A stretch of 64,000 nucleotides of DNA from Macrolepiota albuminosa (lineage: Eukaryota; Basidiomycota; Agaricomycetes; Agaricales; Agaricaceae). Under the pieces are notes generated by a model that was not told where the DNA came from, did not search any database, and saw only the letters and a program-made list of their open reading frames with translations. The DNA lies in assembly GCA_027475525.1 (NCBI GenBank), contig JAMWFC010000005.1:1538769-1602768 (forward strand), written 5' to 3'. Both the position numbers and the translations under genes were made by a program. This document shows, in pieces, positions 47,768 to 58,094 of this stretch. Every line of letters starts with the position of its first letter. The stretch's first letter is position 1.

Positions 47768-49800
47768 ATGGCAAGAATGTCTCAACTTGCAACACGCATC
47801 GAGAGTCGCATATCTGGACAACAGAATTTCTCAGATGGAGTCCTTAGCAGAAGAGCAAGCCTCGCGACTCCACAAACTCCTTTCCGTCTTCCCAGCCTGT
47901 CAGACGGTCACGCTGCATTGCCTGTGGTTCCGTCGAGCATAAACTCCCGACGTGTCGTAAGGACGCCAAGTACCTCCACAAGGACGGAAGAATCTGGAAA
48001 ACTCCGAAAGGAGAGTCCGTCTGTTATGCTTTCAACAGCTTCTCCACATGTAATAGGGGAACCACATGCACTCATATGCATGTGTGCTCGCTCTGTGGGT
48101 CGTCTGCTCACGGAGCGCAGACGTGTGCGGCTTGAGGAGATATTTCCTCTGTCCACCCCCTTGTTGGCTGATAGGTGGGAAACCGCCTTACGCGAAGCGG
48201 GGGTACTGAACAGATTCGCTGGGGTGCCGGAAGGCCTCAGCAATGGCTTTAGCATTGGATTGGAATCTTACTGTTTGCACAAATCATTTTCCCCTCTTAA
48301 TCATTACAATTCTCGAGACGCTCATCAGTTTGTTATTACAAAATATTCTACAGAAATTGCACTTGGACGAGTTTCTCCCGGTTTTTTTCCTGAAGAGGCC
48401 GAAATGTTATTTGGCCCTTTTCGAACCACTCCTTTGAACGTGATATCGAGCGCCGGAGGAAAACAACGTGTTACCTTGGATCTGTCTTATCCTTGTGGTG
48501 ATCCGAGTATGGCGTCGATTAACTCCATGATTGATTCTTCGATTTTTCAGTGCGATTGGGGGACTTTCGCAGATTGCTGGTTACTGGTGGCTGACGCACC
48601 TATCGGCACGCAGGCGGCGGTTTTTGATGTCGAATCAGCTTTTAGAATTATTCCAACTCGACCGTGGGATTGGCCTCTCTTGGCGGTTTCTATCAACGGT
48701 CTAATACACTACGACTTTCGACTTAATTTTGGGGCTTCTTGCTCGCCCGGCATCTTCGGTTCTGTTGCAGACGCTATTGTTCAAATATTTCTCTATCGAG
48801 GCGTCGACGCCATACTCAAATGGGTCGACGACTTCGTCTTCTTCCAATATCCAATTTTGAGCTCGGACACAGATAGCCATCAACATTCATATTCTTACGA
48901 CAAGTCACTCATCTGGGCCATGGCCAGACACTTAGGGTGGCCATGGGCCCCCGACAAACATACTCCGTTTGCTGATTCCTTCAGGTATATCAGTTTCGAT
49001 TGGTCTATATGTAATAGAATGGTTTCTTTACCGCCGAATAAAAAGGAAAAATACTTGGCAAAGTTGGAAGAATGGTCAGTACTCGCTTCGATGACCCTTA
49101 AGTCCACCGAGTCCTTGATTGGTACCTTAAATCACGTTTGTTTAGTGGTTCCTACTGGGCGTTCTCACCTCCCATCTTTGTACGCCTTTCGAGCGGGCTT
49201 CTCACCACTCAGCATTTGGTTTGTCAGACACCGCGTAACTGGTTTGGTCTTGTCAGACATTGAATGGTGGAAGAAAACTTTGCGGAAAGATTGGTGTGGG
49301 ATTGATATTATTCGACCTCCTGATCCACTGCACGTGCAGTTACATGTCGACGTGTCTACATCATGGGGGATCGGACTTGTGCTTGATGGTAGATGGCTTG
49401 CCTGGAGACTTAAAGAGGATTGGAAGTGTGATGGAAGGGACATTGGTTGGACCGAGATGGTCGCCGTGGATCTGGCCGTGCGCACGCTGACAACCGCAAG
49501 TTTCTGCAACTGTCATGTCGTGCTTCAATCGGACAACGCAGGTGTTGTCGGTGCCCTCGCCGCCGGTTACTCCAGAAGCGTCCAGCAAATTTGATTCTTT
49601 GTCACGTTGTGGACTGTTTTCAAGCTCGAGGCATATGGATTACGATGAAATGGATACCTTCTGGTTCAAATTTAGCAGACGGACCTTCCCGGGGTCTCTT
49701 CCCCCCTAGAAACAGATTGCTCCCGTGCCCACCAAAGATACCAAGATATCTGGTTGACTATGTTTATCACAGCGTTCGACACAACGATCTACCTGTCTGA
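47768..49800 (+). pseudogene. YR element reverse transcriptase-RNase H (one frameshift near the end)
   Basis: Open frame 47768-49594 overlaps ORF1. RT blocks: GGKQRVTLDLSYPCGDPS, AVFDVESAFRIIPTRPWDWP, NFGASCSPGIFGSVADA and the catalytic KWVDDFVFF. RNase H follows: HVDVSTSWGIG, WTEMVAVDLAVR and LQSDNAGVVGAL. The frame stops at 49594 in caaatttga; one base shift continues the domain as NLILCHVVDCFQARG and KWIPSGSNLADGPSRG to 49800. The VDD rather than YxDD motif and the RNase H arrangement are usual for DIRS-order elements. Apart from that shift the protein looks complete. Confidence 0.88.
47911..48136 (+). pseudogene. Zinc-finger end of YR ORF1, in a shifted frame
   Basis: In the third plus frame the sequence reads CIACGSVEHKLPTC (C-x2-C-x4-H-x4-C), then cysteine/histidine pairs in CYAFNSFSTCNRGTTC and VCSLCGSSAHGAQTC, before a stop. 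This is the kind of nucleic-acid-binding end expected for gag of this group. It follows ORF1 (which ends at 47942 in its own frame) after a one-base shift near 47905, so either a single-base indel or a recoding site lies there. It overlaps the start of the RT frame. Confidence 0.65.
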
Positions 49801-50025
49801 ACAGCGCTCGTGTGTTACATCAGACGGCCTTTAATCCCCTGCATTATAAAATAGTCTTATTTCCCTACCTTATGTTGCATTCTTATTCACAGTTCCTTCT
49901 TATTCGCTCTGCCTTAGGACTTTGTATGCACTGCAGACGGTTGATTGCCTCTCATTGTACATTAGTAGAAATAAAAGGTCAAGGGGCTGACAAAACTCCT
50001 TTTTGATCAGACATTAGGGGTATAC

Positions 50026-51270
50026 ATGAGCGCTCGATCAGCTTCTACCCTTGTGCTTTCACACCCACTGATGCCAAAGTCAGAAGGGTTTATCTTTGCC
50101 AGGTGCAAAATCTCGCGATCTTCGAATGGGGCGAAAACGTCGTGTCCTTCTAATGATGCGAGTCATAGCGCTATGACTCATCCCGGTCGATTTCACCCTT
50201 ATGGTTCTTCTTACGATAGAGAAAGACTCTCTAGGTCTTCTGTGTCGCGGGTCCAGGCGTTGACCACACCTTCCCAAGAGCCCAATGTGAAAATAAAAGC
50301 CGACAAAACGCACATTAATTTTGTGATCAACCACGCGTGGTCAACCTCTACCCTGAGTAGATACAACACTTACATCAAAGAGTTTTTCTCGTTCTGTCAC
50401 ACTTGTGACATTACTCCTTCGACCACACGTCCAGCATCTGAAGACGTGCTCTGCGCGTTTGCTGCTTCTATGGCAGGGTCTAGGGCGGGAGGAACTGCGT
50501 CTGCGAAGATTTCAGCTGTTAAAGCGTGGCATATACAGAACGACTTGCCTTGGTTGGGATCCTTCAGATTAAAGTACACCTTGAAAGGTACCGAGAACCT
50601 GCGGCCGCCTGAGTCCATTAAACAACCTCGGCCTCCTGTGTCATCCGATATGCTAGAGATGGTTCGGAGAGAATTGAATCTTGCAGACCCGGAAGACGCG
50701 TGTATCTGGGCGATAGCCACCACTTCCTTCTGGGCGCAAATCCGCATGGAGGAGATATGTCCGAAGACCGAACGCAACTTTGACACGGCACACACCCCTA
50801 CATGGAACCACTTTGGTCCTCCTAGCCCTACGAGTACTCGCACTCTTCATTTGCCAAAGACTAAGCGAGGAGGCACCAAAGGGGAGACTGTCTTAGTATC
50901 ACAGCAAAATCAGCTTGATCCCATCTTTGCATTGGAGAACCATGCACGTGTCAACATCTGTGCTACGACGGACACGGTCGGCACTTTTAGGTCGGCGTCC
51001 GGACAAATGATTGGTCTGACTTTGCGCCGGTTGTTAAGAAGGATTAACTCCATTGTTGAGCGGAATAACGGACCTCGAATTACAGGTCACTGTTTTCGGA
51101 TTGGTGGCACTACTATGTTGTTGCTTCAAGGGATTCCTCCGGACGTTGTGAAATCGTTAGGGAGATGGTCGTCAAACGCCTTTTTGAGATACTGGAGGTC
51201 TCTGGAACTTATAGCTCCTATGTATGTCGAACTTTTGAAACCGGTCATGTCCTACTTGGATCGCAGTTAG
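50026..51270 (+). CDS. Tyrosine recombinase of the YR element
   Basis: An uninterrupted frame of 414 residues. The catalytic set is visible: R240 in FWAQIRMEEICP, H355 and R358 in GHCFRIGGTT, W381 in LGRWSS and the nucleophile Y389 in FLRYWRS. The N-terminal half (HAWSTSTLSRYNTYIKEFFSF) is the SAM-like core-binding domain. In this group the enzyme inserts a circular DNA copy into the genome by strand exchange, in place of an integrase. It is the best-preserved gene of the element and lies just upstream of B1. Confidence 0.93.
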   Translation: MSARSASTLVLSHPLMPKSEGFIFARCKISRSSNGAKTSCPSNDASHSAMTHPGRFHPYGSSYDRERLSRSSVSRVQALTTPSQEPNVKIKADKTHINFVINHAWSTSTLSRYNTYIKEFFSFCHTCDITPSTTRPASEDVLCAFAASMAGSRAGGTASAKISAVKAWHIQNDLPWLGSFRLKYTLKGTENLRPPESIKQPRPPVSSDMLEMVRRELNLADPEDACIWAIATTSFWAQIRMEEICPKTERNFDTAHTPTWNHFGPPSPTSTRTLHLPKTKRGGTKGETVLVSQQNQLDPIFALENHARVNICATTDTVGTFRSASGQMIGLTLRRLLRRINSIVERNNGPRITGHCFRIGGTTMLLLQGIPPDVVKSLGRWSSNAFLRYWRSLELIAPMYVELLKPVMSYLDRS

Positions 51271-51345
51271 CCTTTGGGGGGGGTTAGATCCTCATCGCTT
51301 TCTTCGTTTGGCCTGTGTCGTGTCGTCACCTCGGCTACTGCGAAT

Positions 51346-51390
51346 CGGGGGATTAGCACACTAGCGCAAAGAGGATCTCAGACGCCCCTA
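51346..51390 (+). repeat. Split direct repeat B1
   Basis: 45 bp, matches B2 (51712-51756) with one A/G difference. Confidence 0.92.
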
Positions 51391-51500
51391 TTTAGTGGTA
51401 GGGCGGCTACCCCCAACAAAGGACATCGTATGTAGACCAACAGAGATGATAATTCAAAGCGATTATATATAATACATTGGGTTACGCGGAATAGTTACGA

Positions 51501-51636
51501 AATGGAACGATACAGAAAGGAGGCACGGGATGATGTAGCGTATATTTTGTAACGTGACTAAAGCGTGACGTGGTACGGTTGCATTGGAACCGCCACTTCA
51601 CGCGTACTACGCTAATCGCGTTCTCATTCAAGCACC
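51501..51636 (+). repeat. Split direct repeat A2
   Basis: 136 bp identical to A1 (33337-33472). Confidence 0.95.
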
Positions 51637-51711
51637 CACCCACCCTCTCCTGACATTGTTACTTACATTTTTTCGTTTTTGCTTTACCTACATATTCTGT
51701 CCTCCTCTTCG

Positions 51712-51756
51712 CGGGGGATTAGCACACTAGCGCGAAGAGGATCTCAGACGCCCCTA
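51712..51756 (+). repeat. Split direct repeat B2, right end of the YR element
   Basis: 45 bp from cgggggattagcacac to gacgccccta; the 26-bp flanking repeat starts at its last base. Confidence 0.92.
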
Positions 51757-51781
51757 CGTGACGGCTGTGACATCTGGGTAA
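51756..51781 (+). repeat. 26-bp direct repeat, right flank of the YR element
   Basis: Identical to 33313-33338. Confidence 0.9.
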
Positions 51782-52329
51782 GCAGCTATTCATCACATGT
51801 CCCTGTTCTTTCTGTTCCCCTTGATGTACAATTATTCTCTGACCCTGCTCCTTTGTCTCCTTTGGCCTCAGATCTTCTTTTGTCCAACCAGCCATAATGG
51901 CTCAATAGATACATTCTCATTCTTGACGTATACTTTATTGCCTCTATCACATTAATTGGCTTCAGTCATGGTTGACCCTATTTTACCTTTCCTTGATCTT
52001 AGTCTGGCTATGTATGATAGGTGCTCGTGCAATCAGTGCCTTTATTCAGGTTGCTCCTCAGCTCCTATGCACAATACGCTTTGAGATACTCTTTTTTAAG
52101 GGAATTTTAGGTTTCTTTTGAGTGTATACATGCATGGATGCCTAAAAAGCCCTTTTGATCCATCAGAAATCTATTCTAGGGCACGGGAGTATTCTAAGGT
52201 ATGTCAAGCAGGTTGTCGACAGTGAGAATAGATCGTACATGAATAAAACACATTCTGGAGAAGGGAAACCATTTTAGGTGGAAAATAGCAAATATAACAG
52301 GGGCAAGACATACAGAAGTAAACACAGTA
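51782..52329. other. Gene-free stretch after the YR element
   Basis: About 550 bp of host-like sequence, originally next to the upstream region of the kinase-like gene before the insertion. It includes the 3' side of the MFS gene that ends at 52330. A short open frame ending at 51897 has no recognisable content. Confidence 0.5.
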
Positions 52330-54598
52330 TCAACACTTGCGCACGTATTGCCCTTCTCTTTTTTCTGCCTCTTCACGCCAGGGTTGACCACGATATGCAA
52401 CCAAAAGAACAAGCATTCCACTCAATAGCATAAGTCCTGCCCAGATAGTATACGTCCAGCCTGGAGAACGATGTGTCAGAATCCATAATTAAATCCATGA
52501 TTACAAGGAAAGTTTCACTGACCATCGCCCAAGCCGTCCTTAATTAGATTATTGGCGTGAATTAGACCGAGTGAAGCCTTTGAGAACTTACCTGGAGTGG
52601 GACAGCAAGCTCTATCGCTACGAAAGCCGAAACTCCACGAAACGCGCTGTTAGCTGCTACTGCAGACGAGGAACGGCCGGTATTGGAGTCTACAATGTAT
52701 GCAAGAGTACTGGCATATGTCCAGCTGCAAATAGAGTCTTAAACAAAGTGATGTATACCATTTGAAGCGCGGCATACATGGAGAAAAGACCGCAAAAAAA
52801 TAGGAAGACACAGATAGCAGCGACATGAACATGTTGATCACAGACCCACCCGAGAGCGAGTATAAACGGCGGCAGTAAGTATGTGCTGTGGATTGTACTT
52901 TTCAGACGCATCTGAGTAATAAGGGTTGGACAGAGGTAGCTTGAGCGAGATGGAAAATGAGATTTACCTCTGGATAGCTAACATTCCCATTCGCTGCTTT
53001 TAATCGTGCTAGCTCATAATCGGAGAAACGTCCGCCTAGTAAGCTGCCGGTCATAGAGCCTGAGAGACGCCATCAGATTATATACAAAAAACGAATGTAT
53101 AACGCAACACACCAATTCCAAAGGCTACGATGACAAGTCCGGTTGTGAGCGCGTTGTAATTATAGTGCATGCTAAGGGTACGAGCGGATGTGTAAGCGAG
53201 AAGGAATCCGAAGGCGAATTGAAGACCTGAATCATTGGTCATTATCCTTCGCCTATGTAACTTTTTGACTACCGACCAGAAGCGAACAAAATTATAACAT
53301 TATTTATGCGTCGTAAAACCAGAACGAGTGCTCCAACCAAATTGATGTCTTTGAGAGAAAGGTTGACCACAATCTGCGGAGGTGAGTTCTTCTCAAGGTC
53401 AGTATCATTGGGTGAATTTCCATTCGCAGCCTCTTCCAGCCGTTGCTTAAGGAGTTTCTGGTAGTTTAAGCTGCGTTCTTTTCGAAATGTATCCTGAAAG
53501 AAGGCAGCGAAGAAAAGGCAAATAGAGCCGCCGATTATACTGAGGAACCAGAAAATGGCTCGCCAGCCGAGGCCTGCGGTGATGCCGCCGCCAAGAATAG
53601 GTCCTAAAGACTATTATCCGGGAAATGTTACTAGGATATCATTGATGAAGATAAATGTCAGCTCACAGGACCAAGCAAAGGCGCTAGATAATACACTCCC
53701 ATCTACCAAATTTGAGGATTAGCTGACGGAATGTTTTGGAGATCAACTATGCGGACTTTGGTGCCTCTTTCAGCCGGTTCATACATGTCAGCCAATGTAG
53801 CGGCACCAATAGAAATAACAGCACTGGAACTGTAGAAAATGATTAGGGCAATGCAACCCGATGAAAAACTCGTACCCCGCGGCTTGAAGACATCGAAACC
53901 CAATGACCCTATGAACAAGTGATCTGTCATCCCATGGACCTATGGATATGGACACGACACTCACAACTCTACCCTACGGCTGACGGCGACCACGATAGAG
54001 CCCACCGTGAACAGCGCTAATGAGACAATATATACTATCTGGGAAAATCGATCCAAAATCAGACAAAGAGGGAGGCATGTTGTTTCGATACACAAATTAC
54101 ATACTTTTCGACCTTTTACTTCGCTTATTGCGCTCCAGACTAGAGGTATGAGGCCCTGAACAAGAATAAATGCTGAAACGATCCAACTAAATTGAGAACT
54201 TGTAGCTGGAAGGCTTTTCTCTATCTCTTGCACCGCAGCTAAAGTTATTTGAAAAGTTAGGACAGGTATTTATTATTGGCTTAGGTGCCCTGCTCACGGT
54301 TCTGTATACTGCCGGCAAGTCCAGCTATCATAGAAGCACATGAAATCATCCCCAAACTAAGGTTCTAAGAACATGCCACCATTTATGAGGGAAAAAATCA
54401 ACACAAGCTTTTGAAACAGGAGACCTTTCGTAGCGGGGACCACGCTCGGGGATCATTCGGAACCGGGATATGTTCGATGTCTAGTCGCGCAGACACAGGG
54501 ACCACACTCAGTTCAGATGACAAGGCCGATGGGGATGGGGCCGGGTTCATCGGAGCATGGTTGTGAAGCGTCAATGAAGAACGTGACGATTGGGACAT
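52330..54598 (-). CDS. MFS transporter, DHA1 (drug:H+ antiporter) type
   Basis: Start ATG 54598 (MSQSSRSSLTLHNHAPMNPA), stop 52332-52330, with many short introns. A Ser/Pro-rich cytosolic N-terminus is followed by membrane helices: SSQFSWIVSAFILVQGLIPL, then VWSAISEVKGRK, the loop 2-3 motif of the family, then IVYIVSLALFTVGSIVVAVS. Further on are SSAVISIGAATLADMYEPAERGTK, GPILGGGITAGLGWRAIFWF (the motif C region of antiporters), a central loop with KERSLNYQKLLKQRLEEAANG, and late helices ending GMLVLLVAYRGQPW. Motif C and the 12-helix layout point to drug or toxin export at the plasma membrane. The substrate cannot be inferred. No break seen. Confidence 0.87.
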
Positions 54599-54937
54599 GA
54601 TAAGGGAGGAGAGTTTTGAGTAATGCGAAAGGATGCAAAAGGGAGCACAATCAGTAGTAATTGTCACGACTCCCTTGAAAACGTTATTATATACCAAGAG
54701 GCGCATGCTGCATTCGGATAGTAGTAGCGTTGCGGAAACCGATAGGCCGAACGGACAAGGCTGAGTGCATGCTTTATAACGTATGTAAGTCGTATGTACA
54801 CTGAAAATTCCAACACACATCGCGGTAGCAATACCACGGCACGGTTGCACCTGATGGTTGCGCTTAGGAATATTCCCCAAACGTCCGAATGTTTCTTTCC
54901 AAGGAGTGCATACAACTAAGCCGACGGAACGCGGACT

Positions 54938-57900
54938 CTACTGCTTGAAAGTACGAGACTGGTTCCCACATTTGAGTTCGCTGTATGCCCTAGGTGGAGC
55001 AGGGAAGTCTCCATAGAAAGGACCACCTAAAATTGATATAAGCCAGAATTAACCAAGCACGAAGATAAAGATCTTTACCGCTCTTTTGTTTCTTTTGCCT
55101 CTTCTGTTTGGTGTCCTCGACATCTGGGTTGTCGTCCAAAATGTTTGATACAGTCGTGAAATCAAACGGCTCATGGTTGTTCGCGTTGTCTCTGGTTCCT
55201 GTCTCATCTGTTTGGAGTTTATTTTTGGGACTGGATCCCTCAGTCAACATTGGTGTTAGTTCATCAATCGGCGGCTTCGCTCGTTTACGTTTCTTTTGCC
55301 TTACTTGACCAACGACGACAATAGAGTCATCTTCGACGATCTGGACAATCCTGCGCTGCGAGACGGGCACGAAAGGTACCTCGACCTGCATCCCTGATAT
55401 CTCTGATAGCAAAGCTTGTGCATCTTCGGGACCGTTTCCTGAAGCATGCTCAATGTTCGGTTCCGTAGCCTGTGGAAGATGACACATAGGAAGGAAACCA
55501 AGAGAAGAGTTAGCACACATACCCTTGGTAATTTGGGTGCAATTGCGAGCGTGCTGTTAATACGAGCAACCACGTCGTGGAAATGAGGCCTCAGATGAGA
55601 ATGTTCATTTTCCTGATACCGAAAAGCCACGTTAAGAGTGTGATTAATGAGAAGTGAGGGACGCACGAGCTTAGAGGGAGATATGCTAGAGGGCGTATTT
55701 CCAAACAATGAGCTTTTTGTTGTCGAGTACACGATTGGTGTTCGAGGTGTATTGCGGACCGAAGTCAATGTCGGGCCAAAGAGCGATGATATCGAGGCAA
55801 CTGCGTTAGCTTTTAATGCTGTTTCTAGATGCCACCAAAACGTGGAGTTTCAGATCAGCAACTCGTAGGAAAAAGAGTATCGACTGACTGCGGAACCACA
55901 GATTGGGTAGTGAGGTTTCGATCGGTTTCACTTCTGGCGCGGTGGGACATTCAGTATATTGAAAAGTTGATGCCTGCGGCTTGATTGTGAAAGTTGAAGA
56001 AGTCGTAATACTCGATACATGTCGTTTGACGCAATCTCTGATAAGCTCTAAAAGCTCTTTCGCGTACTTGCGTATGACAGGTGGAACTGAGTGAAATACG
56101 CCAAGCAACGCTGTCATGTCTTCTGGGGGTTGTTCTGCCAACTGGAACAAGAAATGATTCGGCAAAACATATCTTGGAAGTATAAGGCACAGATAAATCC
56201 AACACCAGGACCCCAAATCATACCTTATGCTTTCGTCATCCATACGTGCAGTCATGTCTCTCCATTGGTGCACCGCCTGGTAAACTGTGCGCTGGAGAGC
56301 ACTCACACCAGCATTCAACCCTCCAGCGAGTAGCCCACCTTTATTCCATTTACGAGCTAGTGTGTCCCACCCATTGCTTCCAGTACCACCTTCAACATCA
56401 TACACCTCCTTTTCATATATACGCAGGGATGTTTCCTCAGATTTCGCCAAAACTTGCTTGATCAGTGCGTGTGCTGCATCGCCTGTCATCAAAACGTGTA
56501 ATGGCGGCGATGCAGACGGAGGACGAGATTGGGCACGTGATTGAGCCCGCGACTGGGCGCGATCTAATAGCGCATTTCGAAGATGGTCATATATGTACAG
56601 TAAAAAGTGAGTGTCAGACCGTGCATATTCCAACATTTCCTTTGGTAAAGGGCTGCTTGCAAGTGCATGAGAGAACCTAGCAAGGTTTGAGAGAGATATC
56701 TACAAACCGCAGACGCCAATCAGCGAGTTGGTATCGTTTGTCGGGAACAAAGTCGCAGTACATCTCGAGGAGATTAGACAGACCGTGTCGCGGAAACTCT
56801 ATATCAATCATGAGAAGACCCACGAAAATATGAGAGCGATAGGAACCTAGGGCTTTTGATGCATGGAAGGTATCAAATAGATTAACAACATATATGTTGA
56901 AGTCTTGCTGAAGCCAAACAATGTCGCTTTCTGCACCATGAAATACCTGACAGGTTGTCAGTAAAAACAGACTTTAGAAATGAATCACCATCAAACCTTT
57001 ACAATGTTCGAATCGGTAAAGATTTCGTTAAGTTCAACTAACTCTTCTCTGAGGGCAAGTGTGTCAATAATATAATCCTCATCCCGTGTGCTTATTTGCA
57101 TCAGGCACACGAAACCTGCATATGATCGATAGTCGTGATGTTCAAGGTCAACAGCAACTTCCAGCGCCTGTCGTAGTCTTGCAAGCATTACTTGAAGACC
57201 AGCTGACGTGGAGATCCAGGTAAAAGGTGTGTCTGCAAAGTCTTTCGGTGGAGATGATACTACAGGTTTGAAGATTCGCTCTGGATAACGAATATGTGTG
57301 ATTTCGTAATAATATGGGTGCATCGCGCTGCGAGACAGGTCAGATACGAATCAGCAGACGATCTAGAATTACCTACATAGGAAGGGCAGGGTCTACATTA
57401 GAATCATGAAACTCGTAGCCAAGTGGGACTTGCGCGTTAGGTTTATGGGATAATGAAGGAAACCAAGGTAAGTCGTTGTTTTCCACCTTCCGTTTGAATA
57501 ACAATTGGGGTTTCGGTATATGGGGCGCGTGTTGAATAACTGGATGTAAGTGACCGCGAGAAGTGGACTGTGAGGAATTAGACTCGACTCGCAAGACGAG
57601 TTCCTGGTTGCCTCACCCTTTTTGTTATTTGCGTCACCTGCGGAGCAGGGTCGACAGGAATGGCAGGAATTCTGATGCAACCAAGATATTCGTCGAGACA
57701 TATATCCTGATGTAAAATGAGCGCATCTGAGTGAAATGGATTCGGCATTATTCACCGTTCTTTCCAACAGCTGATCCATAGAGTCTACCACGAGTGAATG
57801 AAAGTTGTCCAAAAGATCATCTTGGTTCTCCAGTTTGGTCTTTCCTTTCGCTCGTGAGGAAGAAGGGTCGGCTGCCGCTACTAGAGTAATGACTTTGTTT

Positions 57901-58094
57901 GCAAGGGAAAGGACTCGTGATGAGAAATTGTCGAGATCATCTTCAAAGTCTGGGTCCATCGACCGGTGGAACGCGATATCATTTGGCAACGCGAGGCAAT
58001 GCCTAGTCGCCTTTAGCGCATGAACTTGTATTCGTGAATGAAAATCATCAAATGCTGCAGAGATAGGAGTGCTGCTAGAGGCTCCACTTGTCAT
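54938..58094 (-). CDS. rrp6: Exosome 3'-5' exoribonuclease RRP6
   Basis: Start ATG 58094 ([20 protein letters not shown]), stop 54940-54938; about ten introns. The N-terminal part ([20 protein letters not shown]) is the Rrp47-binding PMC2NT region. The DEDD-Y nuclease shows Exo I in [20 protein letters not shown], Exo II in [20 protein letters not shown] and Exo III in [20 protein letters not shown]. The HRDC domain follows, with [20 protein letters not shown] and [19 protein letters not shown]. The C-terminal tail is rich in Lys/Arg (KRQKKQKSG) and ends [24 protein letters not shown] small Arg-Ala-Gln-Ser repeat ([13 protein letters not shown]) sits between the exonuclease and HRDC parts. 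Acts in nuclear RNA processing and decay with the exosome core. No frame break seen. Confidence 0.95.

Larger units (their letters stand above)
33496..47942 (+). pseudogene. YR element ORF1 (gag-like), spliced, split by the Ty3 insertion
   Basis: ATG 33496 (MAARKTCSKLGVAAPSENVN), 24 bp after A1. Exon 1 runs to 34294 with two nonsense codons: TGA at 33910-33912 (between SA and GQDE) and TAA at 34246-34248 (between EA and LQSF). Both look like C-to-T changes of CGA and CAA. A 657-nt GT...AG intron (34295-34951) follows; splicing G|CT keeps the frame into ALQTHLHAIRDNGFDAAPP. The Ty3 element interrupts the exon at 35062. Dropping it and one ACGT copy joins LTAWGSRR to PLGAGDPV in frame, then on to 47942. 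The distal part (KVFPHKVKRALEAGMLEYIP, RVQFEVVFDYDRRLRSLF) resembles gag proteins of this group. Zinc fingers continue in another frame at 47911-48136. Confidence 0.75.
33337..51756 (+). mobile_element. Ngaro-like tyrosine-recombinase (DIRS-order) retrotransposon, interrupted by a Ty3 element
   Basis: Split direct repeats in the Ngaro arrangement: A1 (33337-33472) at the left end, then the ORFs, then B1 (51346-51390), A2 (51501-51636) and B2 (51712-51756). It encodes a gag-like ORF1 with zinc fingers, RT-RNase H and a tyrosine recombinase, all on the plus strand. It lacks LTRs and an integrase, as expected for this order. Without the nested Ty3 (35063-47131) and its 4-bp duplication it is about 6.35 kb. 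A1 and A2 are identical over 136 bp, which implies a young copy. It is flanked by a 26-bp direct repeat, which is unusual for the group. Confidence 0.93.
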
